From contig CAXSCR010000013.1 of NCBI GenBank assembly GCA_964235605.1, positions 1 through 64,000 on the forward strand: a stretch of 64,000 nucleotides of DNA. Direction: 5' to 3'. Source of the DNA: DATCRE01 sp964235605 (GTDB taxonomy: Bacteria > Bacteroidota > Bacteroidia > Cytophagales > Cyclobacteriaceae). Made by a program: the position numbers and the translations under genes. The stretch's first letter is position 1. Each line of letters begins with the position of its first letter. The notes beneath the pieces are model-generated. The model was not told the DNA's origin. It ran no database searches and was given only the letters and a program-made list of their open reading frames with translations. This document shows positions 36,256-45,747 of the stretch, in pieces.

Positions 36256-37632
36256 ATGATGCAAGGCGTGTTATTAATTGAAGATGATTTAACCTTTTCT
36301 AGAATTCTTGAAGGCTTTCTTACCAGGAATGGATTTGCCGTAACTATAAGCCATAAAGGCAAAAGTGGACTTTCAACTTTTTCTGAAAAACATTTTGATT
36401 TGGTATTGCTTGATTACAGGCTGCCCGATATGACTGGGATGGAAATCTTATCTGAAATCAAAGCCACTTCCCCTGCAACGCCTGTCATTATAATGACGAG
36501 CTTTTCAGATATCAGAACCGCTATCAAAGCAATTAAAGCAGGCGCGTTAGAATATATAACCAAACCTGTCAATCCTGATGAGCTACTCATGCTGATTAAA
36601 CAGGGATTAAAAAAAGAAACAAAAAAGAATACTGTAACTACGGAATCTGCTTCCCAATCTTTGCCTAAACTAGATTTTGTAGAAGGCACGAGCGACATAT
36701 CACAAAAACTTCATGAATACATTCGATTGGTTGCACCAACAGATATGTCGGTAATTATTGAAGGTGAAAGTGGTACAGGAAAGGAATATGTAGCAAGGTC
36801 AATTCATCGCTTGAGCAAGCGTGTTAATGCACCGTTTGTTGCGGTTGATTGTGGGGCACTCTCAAAAGAACTTGCAGCCAGCGAATTATTTGGACATGTG
36901 AAAGGCGCATTTACTGGCGCTGTTCAAGATAAAATAGGCCAATTTGAAGCAGCTCATGGCGGAACTTTATTCTTAGATGAAGTAGGTAATCTTTCATACG
37001 AAGTTCAAGTAAAACTTCTTCGTGCTATTCAAGAAAGAATCATCCAACCCATTGGAAGCAATAAAGAAATCAAAGTTAATGTACGCATCATTACTGCTAC
37101 GAATGATGAACTTACCGAAAGCATAAAGAGAGGCGGCTTCCGCGAAGATCTGTACCATCGCCTCAATGAATTCAAGCTTACCGTACCGTCCTTACGGGAA
37201 CGTGAAAAAGATTTGATGGAGTTTATTGATTACTTCCGTGACAAAGCAATTGTTGAGCTCAATCAAAAACCAAAATCATTTCATCCAGATGTAATTGCTT
37301 TGTTTAAAAAATATGATTGGCCTGGTAATCTGCGTGAATTAAAAAATACCATTAAGCGCGCAGTTTTACTTAGTGGTGACGAATCTATAGGTATGGAAAC
37401 TTTACCTAAAGAAATGACCGAATCTATTAAAATACCGGTAGCGAAAGAAATGACTTCTATAACTGCAGAAGCTCCCATCTACGACTTAAAAGCACTTCAG
37501 GAAACAAAAGAACGTGAAATGATAATAAAAACGTTAGAAGAAGTGAAGTACAATAAATCAAAAGCGGCCAGGATTCTTAACATTGATAGAAAAACACTTT
37601 ATCTGAAAATTGAAAGATATGGATTAGAGTAA
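36256..37632 (+). CDS. Sigma-54-dependent response regulator (NtrC/AtoC type)
   Basis: 458 residues from ATG 36256. Receiver domain 4-118 (LLIEDD acidic pocket, phosphoacceptor Asp in LVLLDYRLPD, Lys in YITKPVNP). AAA+ domain about 145-375: Walker A GESGTGKEY, the sigma-54-contacting GAFTGA, Walker B GGTLFLDEVGN, and REDLYHRLNEF. C-terminal Fis-type HTH NKSKAARILNIDRKTLYLKI. Phosphorylation by a histidine kinase lets it activate sigma-54 promoters. The convergent hybrid kinase, whose 3' end overlaps by 9 nt, is a plausible partner, although hybrid kinases often signal through their own receiver. Confidence 0.95.
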   Translation: MMQGVLLIEDDLTFSRILEGFLTRNGFAVTISHKGKSGLSTFSEKHFDLVLLDYRLPDMTGMEILSEIKATSPATPVIIMTSFSDIRTAIKAIKAGALEYITKPVNPDELLMLIKQGLKKETKKNTVTTESASQSLPKLDFVEGTSDISQKLHEYIRLVAPTDMSVIIEGESGTGKEYVARSIHRLSKRVNAPFVAVDCGALSKELAASELFGHVKGAFTGAVQDKIGQFEAAHGGTLFLDEVGNLSYEVQVKLLRAIQERIIQPIGSNKEIKVNVRIITATNDELTESIKRGGFREDLYHRLNEFKLTVPSLREREKDLMEFIDYFRDKAIVELNQKPKSFHPDVIALFKKYDWPGNLRELKNTIKRAVLLSGDESIGMETLPKEMTESIKIPVAKEMTSITAEAPIYDLKALQETKEREMIIKTLEEVKYNKSKAARILNIDRKTLYLKIERYGLE

Positions 37633-40164
37633 CTTTACGTGGCTTACGATTAGCTCTTTTTCCATGTTGATTAGAATCGTTTTTAATCTCCGTGTGGCGT
37701 TGTAAATTCTATCCCTAACAAACACCAACGATTTACCATCCTCCAAATCCACTTCAATTGCACGCAAAAGCGCTGGCAGTTTTAAAATACCTATTTGTCC
37801 TGTGCGACCCGCAAGCTTATGTACAATTTCTCTAGTGGCAATTAGATCAGATGTGGTTAGATAACGATCTATTTCATCGAGATCATCATTAGTCTCTTCA
37901 ATGAATTGATGAATTATAGATTGGAGAAGCGCCTCATCACCCATGATCATGTTTTTAATTGACGAAAGGTCATAAGAGTCATCATCATCATCACTTTCTT
38001 TTTCATGTTGATTTGTTAAAGATGAAGCAGTAATACCAATAAAGTTTATTAATTCTTGTTCGCGGAAAGGCTTCGTAAATATTTCGTCAAAGCATTCTTT
38101 AATCAACCCCGATTTTTCTACTGGCAGAACATGTGCTGTAAGCGCAACAATACGAGTGTCTTTCTTTTTTTTCTTTCTAATTTCATGACAAAGTTCTATG
38201 CCATTTACATCAGGCATTCTAATATCAAGTAATATTAAACCAATGTCTTCATAATGCGCATACTGCATAGCTAACTTCGAGTCTTGAAAAGTTATAAAAG
38301 GTATATTATGCTTTTTAAGAATTAAACCACATAGTTTTAAAATAAGTGGATCATCATCAACCACCATTACGCTTCCATGCAAAGTTCTTTGAGACGTAAC
38401 ATGAAGTTGTTCCTCCTCTTTCATTTCACACATTTTCTCAAAGGAGAGTATTACGGTAAACACCGAGCCTTTACCTGGCTCGCTCTCCACTTTAAGTTGT
38501 CCGCCCTGTGCGTCAACCAATTTCTTTACAATGGTTAACCCTAGTCCTGTGCCGCCATACTGATGATTTATACTAGCATTTGCTTGCTCAAATTGCTCAA
38601 ATACCCTATCAATATCTTTGGGATCTAATCCCATGCCTGTATCACTAATCTGAAACTCACAAACTACTTTTTCAGCGCGCTCTTCTACATTCACAGCTAA
38701 CTTAACATAACCGTGTGTGGTAAACTTTATAGCATTACCTAAAAGGTTATATAATATTTGCCTCAATCTAAAAGCATCACCAAGCACTTGAATATCTTGT
38801 CCATTAATGTGATGTGTAAAAGAAAGGTTGCGATGTTCAGCTTGTATGCGGATGCTGGCACTAACCTCTTCAATAACTTTTGTCAAATAGAACGGCTCTT
38901 TTTTTAGGGTTAATTTCCCTGATTCTATACGGCTATAATCAAGAACTTCATTAACAATTTGTAACAGATGTTCTGAAGAACTGTGTATTGCTGAAACCGC
39001 TTCCAAATCAGCATTGCTCTTTTGCTTTAATTGCTCTGCAAAGCCAAGAATAGATTGTAACGGCGTACGTATCTCATGACTCATGTTGGCCAAAAACTTC
39101 TGTTTTACCAAGCCTAACTCCTCAGCCTCTTCTTTTGCTTGAATTAATTGATTTTTATAATAATTACTTCGCGATATATCTGATAAAATTAAGAATAACA
39201 TTACAGCAGTACCCAAAAAGAAAACAGCTGTAATGACAGCAATACGCTTTATGTTGAAGTTAACAAAGTCAACCGCTTCGGCACTGTTCTGACGCATGAG
39301 CAATAATTCTTCTTTTTCAACCTCGTGAAGAATACCGAGCAATTGATTAATCAATATGGTATTGGTATTTATTAACTCCAATTCCATTTCAACCATGTCT
39401 CTATTATGTTGTCTATGATCTTGCTCTAGGTTTTTCATTATCTTGCCTACCTCATCAATAGCACTATCTTGTTTAGCTACCGCTAATGTGTCTATGGTTA
39501 CACTAAGCTCTTCAACAACCTCTATTTTAGTTTCAGTAGGTTGCACCTTCTTTTTGCTAAATAGTCTGTTAAAGAAAGATCGATTGTCTTTCTTCTTCGT
39601 TTTATCAACTTCACCAGGTATATAGGTAGTAGTGGTGGTTTTCTTTTGGGTAGATAAGATACTGGAATCACTTGCTATATGGCTGCTGGAAAGAATGCCT
39701 GAAAGCGAATCAATTCTTTCACCGAAATCTTTACTATAAAGATAATCTGATTTAATCTTTAGATAGGAAAGAAAAAGTTGATCGCGTTTTGTGATAATGC
39801 TGGTGATGGCATTAAGGCGTTGCATTTGCTGTGGATTCTTCCAACCCATAGATCGTAAAGTGTCAACAGCAAATAACAATGATTTTGATTCTAGAAGAAA
39901 ATTCTCAAAAGGCTTATCAGGATTGCTAATAGCTTCTGCCCTTTGCTGTTGATCAAGCTGTGTAACGTGTTGAAAAAAATTATTAAGTATTCTTATTTTT
40001 TCATTTGGTGATGATAACTCCTCAACCGTTCCTAATAACCCATGGAAACTAATGTAGGTTATTCCTAAAGCTAGCACAATAGATAGGCATGCCAATAGCG
40101 ATGCTGCTATGACTTTACCGCGTATAGCTTGTAAAAATGGTTTTTCTCCAAGTGGCTTATCCAT
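37624..40164 (-). CDS. Membrane hybrid histidine kinase with receiver and Hpt domains
   Basis: 846 residues. TM helix about 14-38, a long extracytoplasmic helical sensor with an unusual Ser/Thr/Lys-rich stretch (STQKKTTTTTYIPGEVDKTK, about 168-187), second TM about 303-330. HisKA with phospho-His in FLANMSHEIRTPLQSI; HATPase_c with NAIKFTTHG, DTGMGLDP and GGTGLGLTIV; receiver with VVDDDP and LILLDIRMPD; Hpt near the C-terminus with IVHKLAGRTGQIG. So it carries out a full internal His-Asp-His relay and needs an external receiver; the adjacent sigma-54 regulator could accept. Signal unknown. Confidence 0.95.
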   Translation of the reverse strand: MDKPLGEKPFLQAIRGKVIAASLLACLSIVLALGITYISFHGLLGTVEELSSPNEKIRILNNFFQHVTQLDQQQRAEAISNPDKPFENFLLESKSLLFAVDTLRSMGWKNPQQMQRLNAITSIITKRDQLFLSYLKIKSDYLYSKDFGERIDSLSGILSSSHIASDSSILSTQKKTTTTTYIPGEVDKTKKKDNRSFFNRLFSKKKVQPTETKIEVVEELSVTIDTLAVAKQDSAIDEVGKIMKNLEQDHRQHNRDMVEMELELINTNTILINQLLGILHEVEKEELLLMRQNSAEAVDFVNFNIKRIAVITAVFFLGTAVMLFLILSDISRSNYYKNQLIQAKEEAEELGLVKQKFLANMSHEIRTPLQSILGFAEQLKQKSNADLEAVSAIHSSSEHLLQIVNEVLDYSRIESGKLTLKKEPFYLTKVIEEVSASIRIQAEHRNLSFTHHINGQDIQVLGDAFRLRQILYNLLGNAIKFTTHGYVKLAVNVEERAEKVVCEFQISDTGMGLDPKDIDRVFEQFEQANASINHQYGGTGLGLTIVKKLVDAQGGQLKVESEPGKGSVFTVILSFEKMCEMKEEEQLHVTSQRTLHGSVMVVDDDPLILKLCGLILKKHNIPFITFQDSKLAMQYAHYEDIGLILLDIRMPDVNGIELCHEIRKKKKKDTRIVALTAHVLPVEKSGLIKECFDEIFTKPFREQELINFIGITASSLTNQHEKESDDDDDSYDLSSIKNMIMGDEALLQSIIHQFIEETNDDLDEIDRYLTTSDLIATREIVHKLAGRTGQIGILKLPALLRAIEVDLEDGKSLVFVRDRIYNATRRLKTILINMEKELIVSHVKLL

Positions 40165-40356
40165 GAATGCTGGTATATTGCTGCAAGTTAATAATTACAT
40201 ACCAGGTAAAGTTTTCACCCAGATAGGTTAACCATTAATCAGGTTACCTGTAAAAAGAACCGCTTAATGTTACTCTTTAACTAATATTTTATAACGTAAT
40301 ACATATTATTAGGCATAATTTTTTTAATCTTGCACTCTTGTACAAACAAACCTTTT

Positions 40357-40965
40357 ATGAAAAAATTATTCTTTTTAGCATTGATTGTAGTTTCGCTAAT
40401 AACTAGCTCAAGTTTTGCCCAAGTTGACAAGTCCTTTTACCGACAATCTTATGAGAGCAGAAACAACGGCACGTTTAATACTGCAACAAGTTTACTCAGT
40501 ATTGGCATTGGATTTCCAAATCTTCCTGCTACTGGTATTGGAACCAATCGCGCTAGCATAGGCCCTGTTTATTTAAAGTACGAACATGGATTTATTCGTG
40601 ATGAAGTGGGATTGGGAGGTCAATTAGCATTTTCACATGGTTGGTATAGACAAGATTTTAACAATACAACGTATAAAAATAATGTTACTGCTGTGAGTTT
40701 TGCTCTCTTGGGCTTTTATCATTTGAACAAAATAATACCTGTTAAACATTTAGATGTATGGGTGAATACAGGTTTTGCGATCACTAACGTTGGATATAAT
40801 TATGATTCAAACTTTGGCGGACCCACCTCAAATACATATACCAATTTTGACATCGTTGCAAAAATTGGTGCTCGTTACTATGTTAAACCAGGATTTGGTC
40901 TGTATGTAGAAGCAGGGTCAGATAGAATGAGTACGGTAAATTTAGGAATCACTTTCCGGTTTTAA
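40357..40965 (+). CDS. Outer membrane beta-barrel-like protein
   Basis: 202 residues from ATG 40357, which begins a standard signal peptide (MKKLFFLALIVVSLITSSSFAQ); nine upstream codons are rejected. The mature part consists of glycine/aromatic beta strands and ends in ...VNLGITFRF, with the terminal Phe typical of outer membrane barrels. Small barrel of unknown function; Bacteroidota have many. Confidence 0.75.
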   Translation: MKKLFFLALIVVSLITSSSFAQVDKSFYRQSYESRNNGTFNTATSLLSIGIGFPNLPATGIGTNRASIGPVYLKYEHGFIRDEVGLGGQLAFSHGWYRQDFNNTTYKNNVTAVSFALLGFYHLNKIIPVKHLDVWVNTGFAITNVGYNYDSNFGGPTSNTYTNFDIVAKIGARYYVKPGFGLYVEAGSDRMSTVNLGITFRF

Positions 40966-40995
40966 ACCCCATCATTAATTCGGTTATAACTTTAA

Positions 40996-41027
40996 ACAAA
41001 GGCCTGATTTGTCAGGCCTTTGTCTTT
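40996..41027 (+). terminator. Rho-independent terminator of the barrel protein gene
   Basis: ACAAAGGCCTGA, loop TTTG, TCAGGCCTTTGT followed by CTTTATATT. Long perfect stem, weak U tract. Confidence 0.75.
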
Positions 41028-41213
41028 ATATTATTTTGATAGTAATGACCATAACCGTTGCAGCTAAAGTCTTTTAAGATCTTGTGCTTAGATACAGAAA
41101 GATTACATTTGCCTCGTAATACGGGTTAACATTTATTTGAACTATTGCATACCCCTTTGCGTTAAAGGTCGTAACAAATCAAAAATTAATTAATATTTTA
41201 AATTTTACTCCAA

Positions 41214-41537
41214 ATGGGAAAAGCTATTGAACTCAACGATGCCAATTTTGATCAGATAATCGATTCTGATAAACCTGTACTGGTAGATTTTTGGGCAGAA
41301 TGGTGCGGACCTTGTAAAATGATCGGCCCAGTGGTAGAAGAATTAGCAGGAGAGTATGATGGTAAAGCTGTAATTGGAAAGTTGAATGTGGATGAAAATC
41401 CTGGCGTAACAGCCCGTTTTGGCATTCGTAGCATACCTACTTTATTGGTTTTTAAAAAGGGCCAAATCGTAGATAAACAAGTTGGCGCAGTGCCAAAATC
41501 AGTACTAGCACAGAAATTAACAGCGCTAATTGCCTAA
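41214..41537 (+). CDS. trxA: Thioredoxin
   Basis: 107 residues. General disulfide reductant of the cytoplasm. Active site WAEWCGPCKMIGP (about 28-40), PVLVDFWA, the cis-proline RSIPTLLVF, and LNVDENPGVTARFGI are all canonical. Full length, own terminator. Confidence 0.98.
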   Translation: MGKAIELNDANFDQIIDSDKPVLVDFWAEWCGPCKMIGPVVEELAGEYDGKAVIGKLNVDENPGVTARFGIRSIPTLLVFKKGQIVDKQVGAVPKSVLAQKLTALIA

Positions 41538-41561
41538 GACATTTTTCATAAGAAATGCAAC

Positions 41562-41600
41562 ACACCAGAATTCCTTCGGGATTTTCTGGTGTTTTTGTTT
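41562..41600 (+). terminator. Rho-independent terminator of trxA
   Basis: ACACCAGAA (41562-41570), loop with TTCG, TTCTGGTGT (41584-41592) then TTTTGTTT. Confidence 0.9.
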
Positions 41601-41660
41601 AAGGGTTAGGAGCTTGTATCAATATGTGGGATGAAACTATGATAGCTTTCATTCCTTTTA

Positions 41661-41668
41661 TACTTTTG
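41661..41668 (+). promoter_or_regulatory. -7 box of the nadAB promoter
   Basis: TACTTTTG, exact TAnnTTTG match, 12 nt before the nadA ATG. No clear TTG at the -33 position. It would give a very short leader. Confidence 0.5.
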
Positions 41669-41680
41669 AACCTTAAATAG

Positions 41681-42703
41681 ATGTCGAAACCAATGGGTGA
41701 GCAAGCAGCAGTCTTAGAAAAAGCCACGTTAAGGCTTCAGGAAGTTGGTTTTTTAAATGTACCTGTGGATAAAGGTCTTGATCTGAGGGCTGAGATTCTG
41801 CGGTTAAAGAAAGAAAAGAATGTGGTGTTGCTAGCCCATTACTACCAGCGGTCTGAAATACAAGATTTAGCAGATTATGTGGGCGATAGCCTTGGCCTCT
41901 CCCAGCAAGCCGCTCAAACCAAAGCGGATATTATTGCATTTGCCGGCGTTCATTTCATGGCTGAAACGGCAAAAATATTAAATCCACAAAAAAAAGTTAT
42001 TCTTCCTGATTTGAAAGCAGGATGTTCTTTGGCAGAATCTGCACCAGCTGATTTGTTTAGAAAATTTCTTGATGAGCATCCAGGGCATACTGTAGTTACT
42101 TACATTAATTGCTCTGCTGAAATAAAAACGATGAGTGACATCATCTGCACTTCATCTAATGCAGAGAAAATAATTAATTCTATTCCGAAAGAGACTCCAA
42201 TAATTTTTGCGCCTGATAAAAATTTAGGACGGTATCTTATTAATAAAACTGGACGCAATTTGGTGCTATGGGAAGGCGCCTGTATTGTACATGAGGCCTT
42301 TGCTATTGATAAATTATTGGAACTTCATAAGCAACACCCCGATGCTAAAATCGTAGCACATCCTGAATCAGAAGAACACCTTCTTAAAGTAGCCCATTAT
42401 GTCGGGTCAACTACAGGCATGATTAACTATGTAAAGAATACACCTAGTGAAGAGTTTATTATTGCCACCGAAGCAGGTATCCTTCACCAGATGTCTAAAG
42501 AAGTTCCCAATAAAAGTCTCATACCCGCGCCAAGTCATGAAGACAACACCTGTGCGTGCAGTGAATGTGCTTTTATGAAAATGAATACACTCGAAAAATT
42601 ATATCTCTGCCTAAAGTATGAGCAGCCTGAAGTTACCTTGCCGGCACACATAATAGAGAAGGCATTATTACCCATCCAACGTATGTTGGACATTTCAAAA
42701 TAA
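41681..42703 (+). CDS. nadA: Quinolinate synthase A
   Basis: 340 residues. Condenses iminoaspartate with dihydroxyacetone phosphate to quinolinate in NAD synthesis, using a 4Fe-4S cluster. Landmarks: LLAHYYQRSEIQDLADYVGDSL (start of the fold), FAGVHFMAETAKILNPQKKV, LPDLKAGCSLAES (cluster Cys), VTYINCSAEIKTMSD, ATEAGILHQM and the cluster region NTCACSECAFMKMNTLEKLY. Located 32 nt upstream of nadB, which makes the substrate. Confidence 0.97.
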   Translation: MSKPMGEQAAVLEKATLRLQEVGFLNVPVDKGLDLRAEILRLKKEKNVVLLAHYYQRSEIQDLADYVGDSLGLSQQAAQTKADIIAFAGVHFMAETAKILNPQKKVILPDLKAGCSLAESAPADLFRKFLDEHPGHTVVTYINCSAEIKTMSDIICTSSNAEKIINSIPKETPIIFAPDKNLGRYLINKTGRNLVLWEGACIVHEAFAIDKLLELHKQHPDAKIVAHPESEEHLLKVAHYVGSTTGMINYVKNTPSEEFIIATEAGILHQMSKEVPNKSLIPAPSHEDNTCACSECAFMKMNTLEKLYLCLKYEQPEVTLPAHIIEKALLPIQRMLDISK

Positions 42704-42735
42704 GTGGTTCAACACTAATTAAAAATCAATTATAC

Positions 42736-44307
42736 GTGCCCCAAACTGACGTACTTATTATTGGATCAGGAATAGCAGGTCTCTCTTTTGCTATAAAGGT
42801 GGCCCAACGATTTACTGAACACCAGGTCACTATTATTACGAAAGCAGATAAAAGTGAATCTAATACCAAATATGCGCAAGGTGGTATTGCTGTTGTAATG
42901 GATAATCTCACTGACTCATTTGAAAAACATATTGACGATACGATACGCGCAGGAGATGATTTGAGCGATAGAGATGTTGTTGAAATGGTGATTAACGAAG
43001 CACCAGAACGGCTTGAAGAAATTATAAAGTGGGGTGTAGCGTTTGATCGAAATGCATTAGGCGAGTTAGATCTTGGCCGCGAGGGAGGGCATACAGCCAA
43101 ACGTATTGTTCACTATAAAGATGTAACTGGTTTACAAATTGAAAAGGGGCTTATTAAGGAGGTAGAAAAGACACCTAACATAACCGTGCTCTCTCATCAT
43201 TTTGCGATTGACTTAATAACAGAACATCATTTTAAAAGTAAAATTTCCCTTCCGCAACCAGGCATCACATGCTATGGTGCTTACGTGCTGGATCAGCAAA
43301 CTTGTAAGATTGAAAAGTATGTTTCAAGGATAACCTTACTTGCTACAGGTGGCGCCGGTCAAGTTTATAGAACCACTACAAACCCTATCATTGCTACAGG
43401 TGACGGTATCGCAATGGCCTACAGAGCGAAGGCAAAAGTAAAGGATATGGCTTTTGTTCAATTTCATCCTACCGCTTTCTATGCACCAGAAGATAATCCT
43501 GCTTTCCTAATATCGGAAGCAGTACGCGGACATGGGGCTTACCTTCGCACCAAAGATGGTGAGCGCTTTATGTTTAAGTATGACGAACGTGGTGAACTTG
43601 CTTCACGCGATATTGTATCTCAAGCTATAGACAACGAATTAATCACGCGGGGTGACGAGGTAGTTTATATTGATTGCAGTCATCTTCCAAAAGAAGATTT
43701 TATTAAACACTTTCCTAATATTTATGAGAAGTGTTTAATAAAAGGAATTGACATTACCAACAAATGGATACCGGTAGCCCCAGCGGCGCACTATCTATGC
43801 GGTGGCATTGATGTCGATCTCTTCGGTAGATCTTCGATTGTAAATTTATATGCCTGTGGCGAATGTTCACGAACGGGTCTTCATGGTGCAAATAGGCTTG
43901 CCTCTAACTCTTTGCTAGAGGCGTTGGTTTATTCTCATCGCTGTTTCCTTGATGTCGAGAATAAGTTACCAAGCATACCTTTAAATGATGCCATTCCTGA
44001 ATGGAATGCAGAAGGCACTGTTGTTCCGCGTGAGCAAATATTAATTACCCACACGCGCAAAGAACTTCGTGATTTGATGAGTGATTATGTTGCCATAGTG
44101 CGATCTAATCAACGCCTGCAGCGCGCTATGAATAGATTGGATATACTCTATCGAGAGAATGAGAAATTATATAGTGAAAGCGTGTTGTCACCGCAGTTAT
44201 GTGAGTTGCGAAATTTAATTACCATTGCTTATTTAATTACGCAGCAATCTATTGATCAGAAGGAGAACAGAGGGGCGTTTTATAATGCGGATTTTGCAAA
44301 TCTGTAA
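42736..44307 (+). CDS. nadB: L-aspartate oxidase
   Basis: 523 residues, GTG start. FAD enzyme that oxidises aspartate to iminoaspartate for NadA. VLIIGSGIAGLSFAIKVAQR (FAD fold, about 6-25), NTKYAQGGIAVV, REGGHTAKRIVHYKDVTG, FVQFHPTAF, and HYLCGGIDVD with GLHGANRLASNSLLEALVY are family signatures shared with SdhA. Operon partner of nadA. A long hairpin downstream may end the transcript. Confidence 0.96.
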   Translation: MPQTDVLIIGSGIAGLSFAIKVAQRFTEHQVTIITKADKSESNTKYAQGGIAVVMDNLTDSFEKHIDDTIRAGDDLSDRDVVEMVINEAPERLEEIIKWGVAFDRNALGELDLGREGGHTAKRIVHYKDVTGLQIEKGLIKEVEKTPNITVLSHHFAIDLITEHHFKSKISLPQPGITCYGAYVLDQQTCKIEKYVSRITLLATGGAGQVYRTTTNPIIATGDGIAMAYRAKAKVKDMAFVQFHPTAFYAPEDNPAFLISEAVRGHGAYLRTKDGERFMFKYDERGELASRDIVSQAIDNELITRGDEVVYIDCSHLPKEDFIKHFPNIYEKCLIKGIDITNKWIPVAPAAHYLCGGIDVDLFGRSSIVNLYACGECSRTGLHGANRLASNSLLEALVYSHRCFLDVENKLPSIPLNDAIPEWNAEGTVVPREQILITHTRKELRDLMSDYVAIVRSNQRLQRAMNRLDILYRENEKLYSESVLSPQLCELRNLITIAYLITQQSIDQKENRGAFYNADFANL

Positions 44308-44440
44308 TCTGTATTAGTAAAGTTAATTCTACTACAAGTTTTCCTGAGTAATTACACGGGTGCTAATCGCTCTATCTAAATTCAGTGATGATGCGCGAAA
44401 AGGCTTGCGTATTTCATGGATGGATTGTAGGCGCGCATTA

Positions 44441-44495
44441 AAAAACCAGAGATGCCCGGGTGGTGCTGAGGCACTCACCGGGCATCTCTGGTTTG
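44441..44495 (+). terminator. Long hairpin behind nadAB, probable terminator
   Basis: AAACCAGAGATGCCCGG... pairs with CCGGGCATCTCTGGTTT (44478-44494), about 17-18 bp with a single bulged G, followed by GATTTG. The stem is unusually long and the U tract poor. Confidence 0.6.
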
Positions 44496-44496
44496 A

Positions 44497-44703
44497 TTTG
44501 AAGATTAAGTATGGCTCTGGGGAGCCTTACTTAACTTAATCTTCAGTTTTAAACTGCTCTTACGTTTAAAAATTTACAATACGGAGGCTTAGAGTGACAG
44601 CTGATAAAAGCGGCTAATCCATTACCGAAGACAATGCGATTATCATTTCTATTATTGGCACTAGCTTCTCTTCTATTTTAGTGTGGCTCAGGAGCCTTAC
44701 TTA
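44497..44703. repeat. Direct-repeat unit 1 and its inverted-repeat head
   Basis: TGAAGATTAAGT and ACTTAATCTTCA (44498-44509 and 44534-44545) form an inverted repeat around GGCTC/GAGCC. The 144-bp stretch 44536-44679 is repeated at 45060-45205 at roughly 90 percent identity by eye, and GGCTC-GGAGCCTTACTTA recurs at 44684-44703. So the sequence was tandemly duplicated and the second unit was then split by the IS derivative at 44704. Confidence 0.8.
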
Positions 44704-45056
44704 GGGTCTGCTGAAAAAGTTTAAAGTTCTTAAAATATTTTAAATTTTAAATAGGACAGGGATTTTTTGCTGATCTTTAAAAATCAAGTGCTAGGAAAAA
44801 TGCCAAAAGCCGTAAAAAACCGTGCATCGAAACAAAGCTACCTCAGTCAAGGTCAGCCCTTACTCGATGGATTTGTAACACCCTTTTCCAAACAATTAAA
44901 TGTGCGTAACCGTTGGGTTGTACTAGGCCACAAGATTCATTGGGATGATATAGTAAGTATCTATTGCAAACAAATGTATAATGCTAAGACCGGAGCCAGC
45001 AGTATAAATCCGCGAGTCATAAAAATATCAATATTTACTTTTTTTTCAGCAGACCC
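44704..45056 (+). mobile_element. Internally deleted IS element (MITE-like), IS5-type
   Basis: 353 bp bounded by perfect 15-bp terminal inverted repeats: GGGTCTGCTGAAAAA at 44704 and its complement TTTTTCAGCAGACCC ending at 45056. Both sides carry TA (44702-44703 and 45057-45058), consistent with a TA target duplication. Inside is only the N-terminal part of a transposase. The full catalytic region is missing, so it can move only if a complete relative supplies transposase. Confidence 0.85.
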
Positions 45057-45063
45057 TAATTAA
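44767..45063 (+). pseudogene. IS5-family transposase N-terminal fragment
   Basis: 98 codons from TTG 44767; a better start is ATG 44800 (MPKAVKNRASKQSYLSQGQ). The piece LLDGFVTPFSKQLNVRNRWV followed by HKIHWDDIVSIY is the N-terminal domain (DUF772-like) of IS5/IS1182-type transposases. After SSINPRVIKI the frame runs straight into the right inverted repeat, so the DDE catalytic domain has been deleted. Confidence 0.8.
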
Positions 45064-45205
45064 TCTTCAGTTTTAAACTGCTCTTAACGTTAAAAATTTA
45101 CAAATAGGCGAGGCTTAGCGTTACAGCTGATAAAAGCGGCTAATCCATTACCGAAGACAATGTGATTATCATTTCTATTATTGGCGCTAGCTTCTCTTCT
45201 ATTTT
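45060..45205. repeat. Direct-repeat unit 2
   Basis: Second copy of the 44536-44679 sequence, on the right side of the IS derivative. Includes CAGCTGATAAAAGCGGCTAA and CCATTACCGAAGACAATG, identical in both copies. No coding function seen. Confidence 0.85.
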
Positions 45206-45382
45206 CATATACTATATTTTGCCATTATCAGCTGTTTTTACAGAAAATACCATATCACTACTTTACCTCCCACCCATAGCTTGGCCTAGAACGACTTTAA
45301 TCTGAAATATGCTGAATTAAATTTTAAAATAATATGAATCTCAATATAGCTAGCGCATAGCTGTTTCAAATTAAAACCGCTA

Positions 45383-45747
45383 GCCCTGAAAGGGCTTTAT
45401 CATCAACACAGGGCAAAGCCCTGTGAAGCCCTGTGACAAGAATATATCGTCCCTACAGTACTTAGTTAACTTAGGTTCACGTCTATGATGACGCCACTGA
45501 CCGGTGTGAGAGAATGTTCAGTCAAAAGCAAGCATAGAACTTTTACAACCTTAAACATGCTTCTTCTATGATTCGCCAACTTAATGACATTGGGCATTCT
45601 GGATTCTTATCATATTTCGATATGTAGCTATAAAGTTCGACTTCGAGTTGCTATGTTGATATTTATTTTGCCTTACAGGGCCATTGTTATAATATAGTTT
45701 ACGATGGCAGGGCTCTGCCCTGCGTTAGTGATTTTGCCCTTGAAGGA
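45383..45747. repeat. Inverted pair of REP-like hairpin elements
   Basis: Copy A (45384-45430): CCCTGAAAGGGC, then CACAGGGCAAAGCCCTGTG. Copy B (45701-45747) is the same design on the other strand: GGCAGGGCTCTGCCCTGC then GCCCTTGAAGG. Each has an internal palindrome. They resemble the short GC-rich repeats often associated with REP/RAYT systems in Bacteroidota; no Y1 transposase gene is present here. The stretch 45206-46115 contains no gene I can support. Confidence 0.55.
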
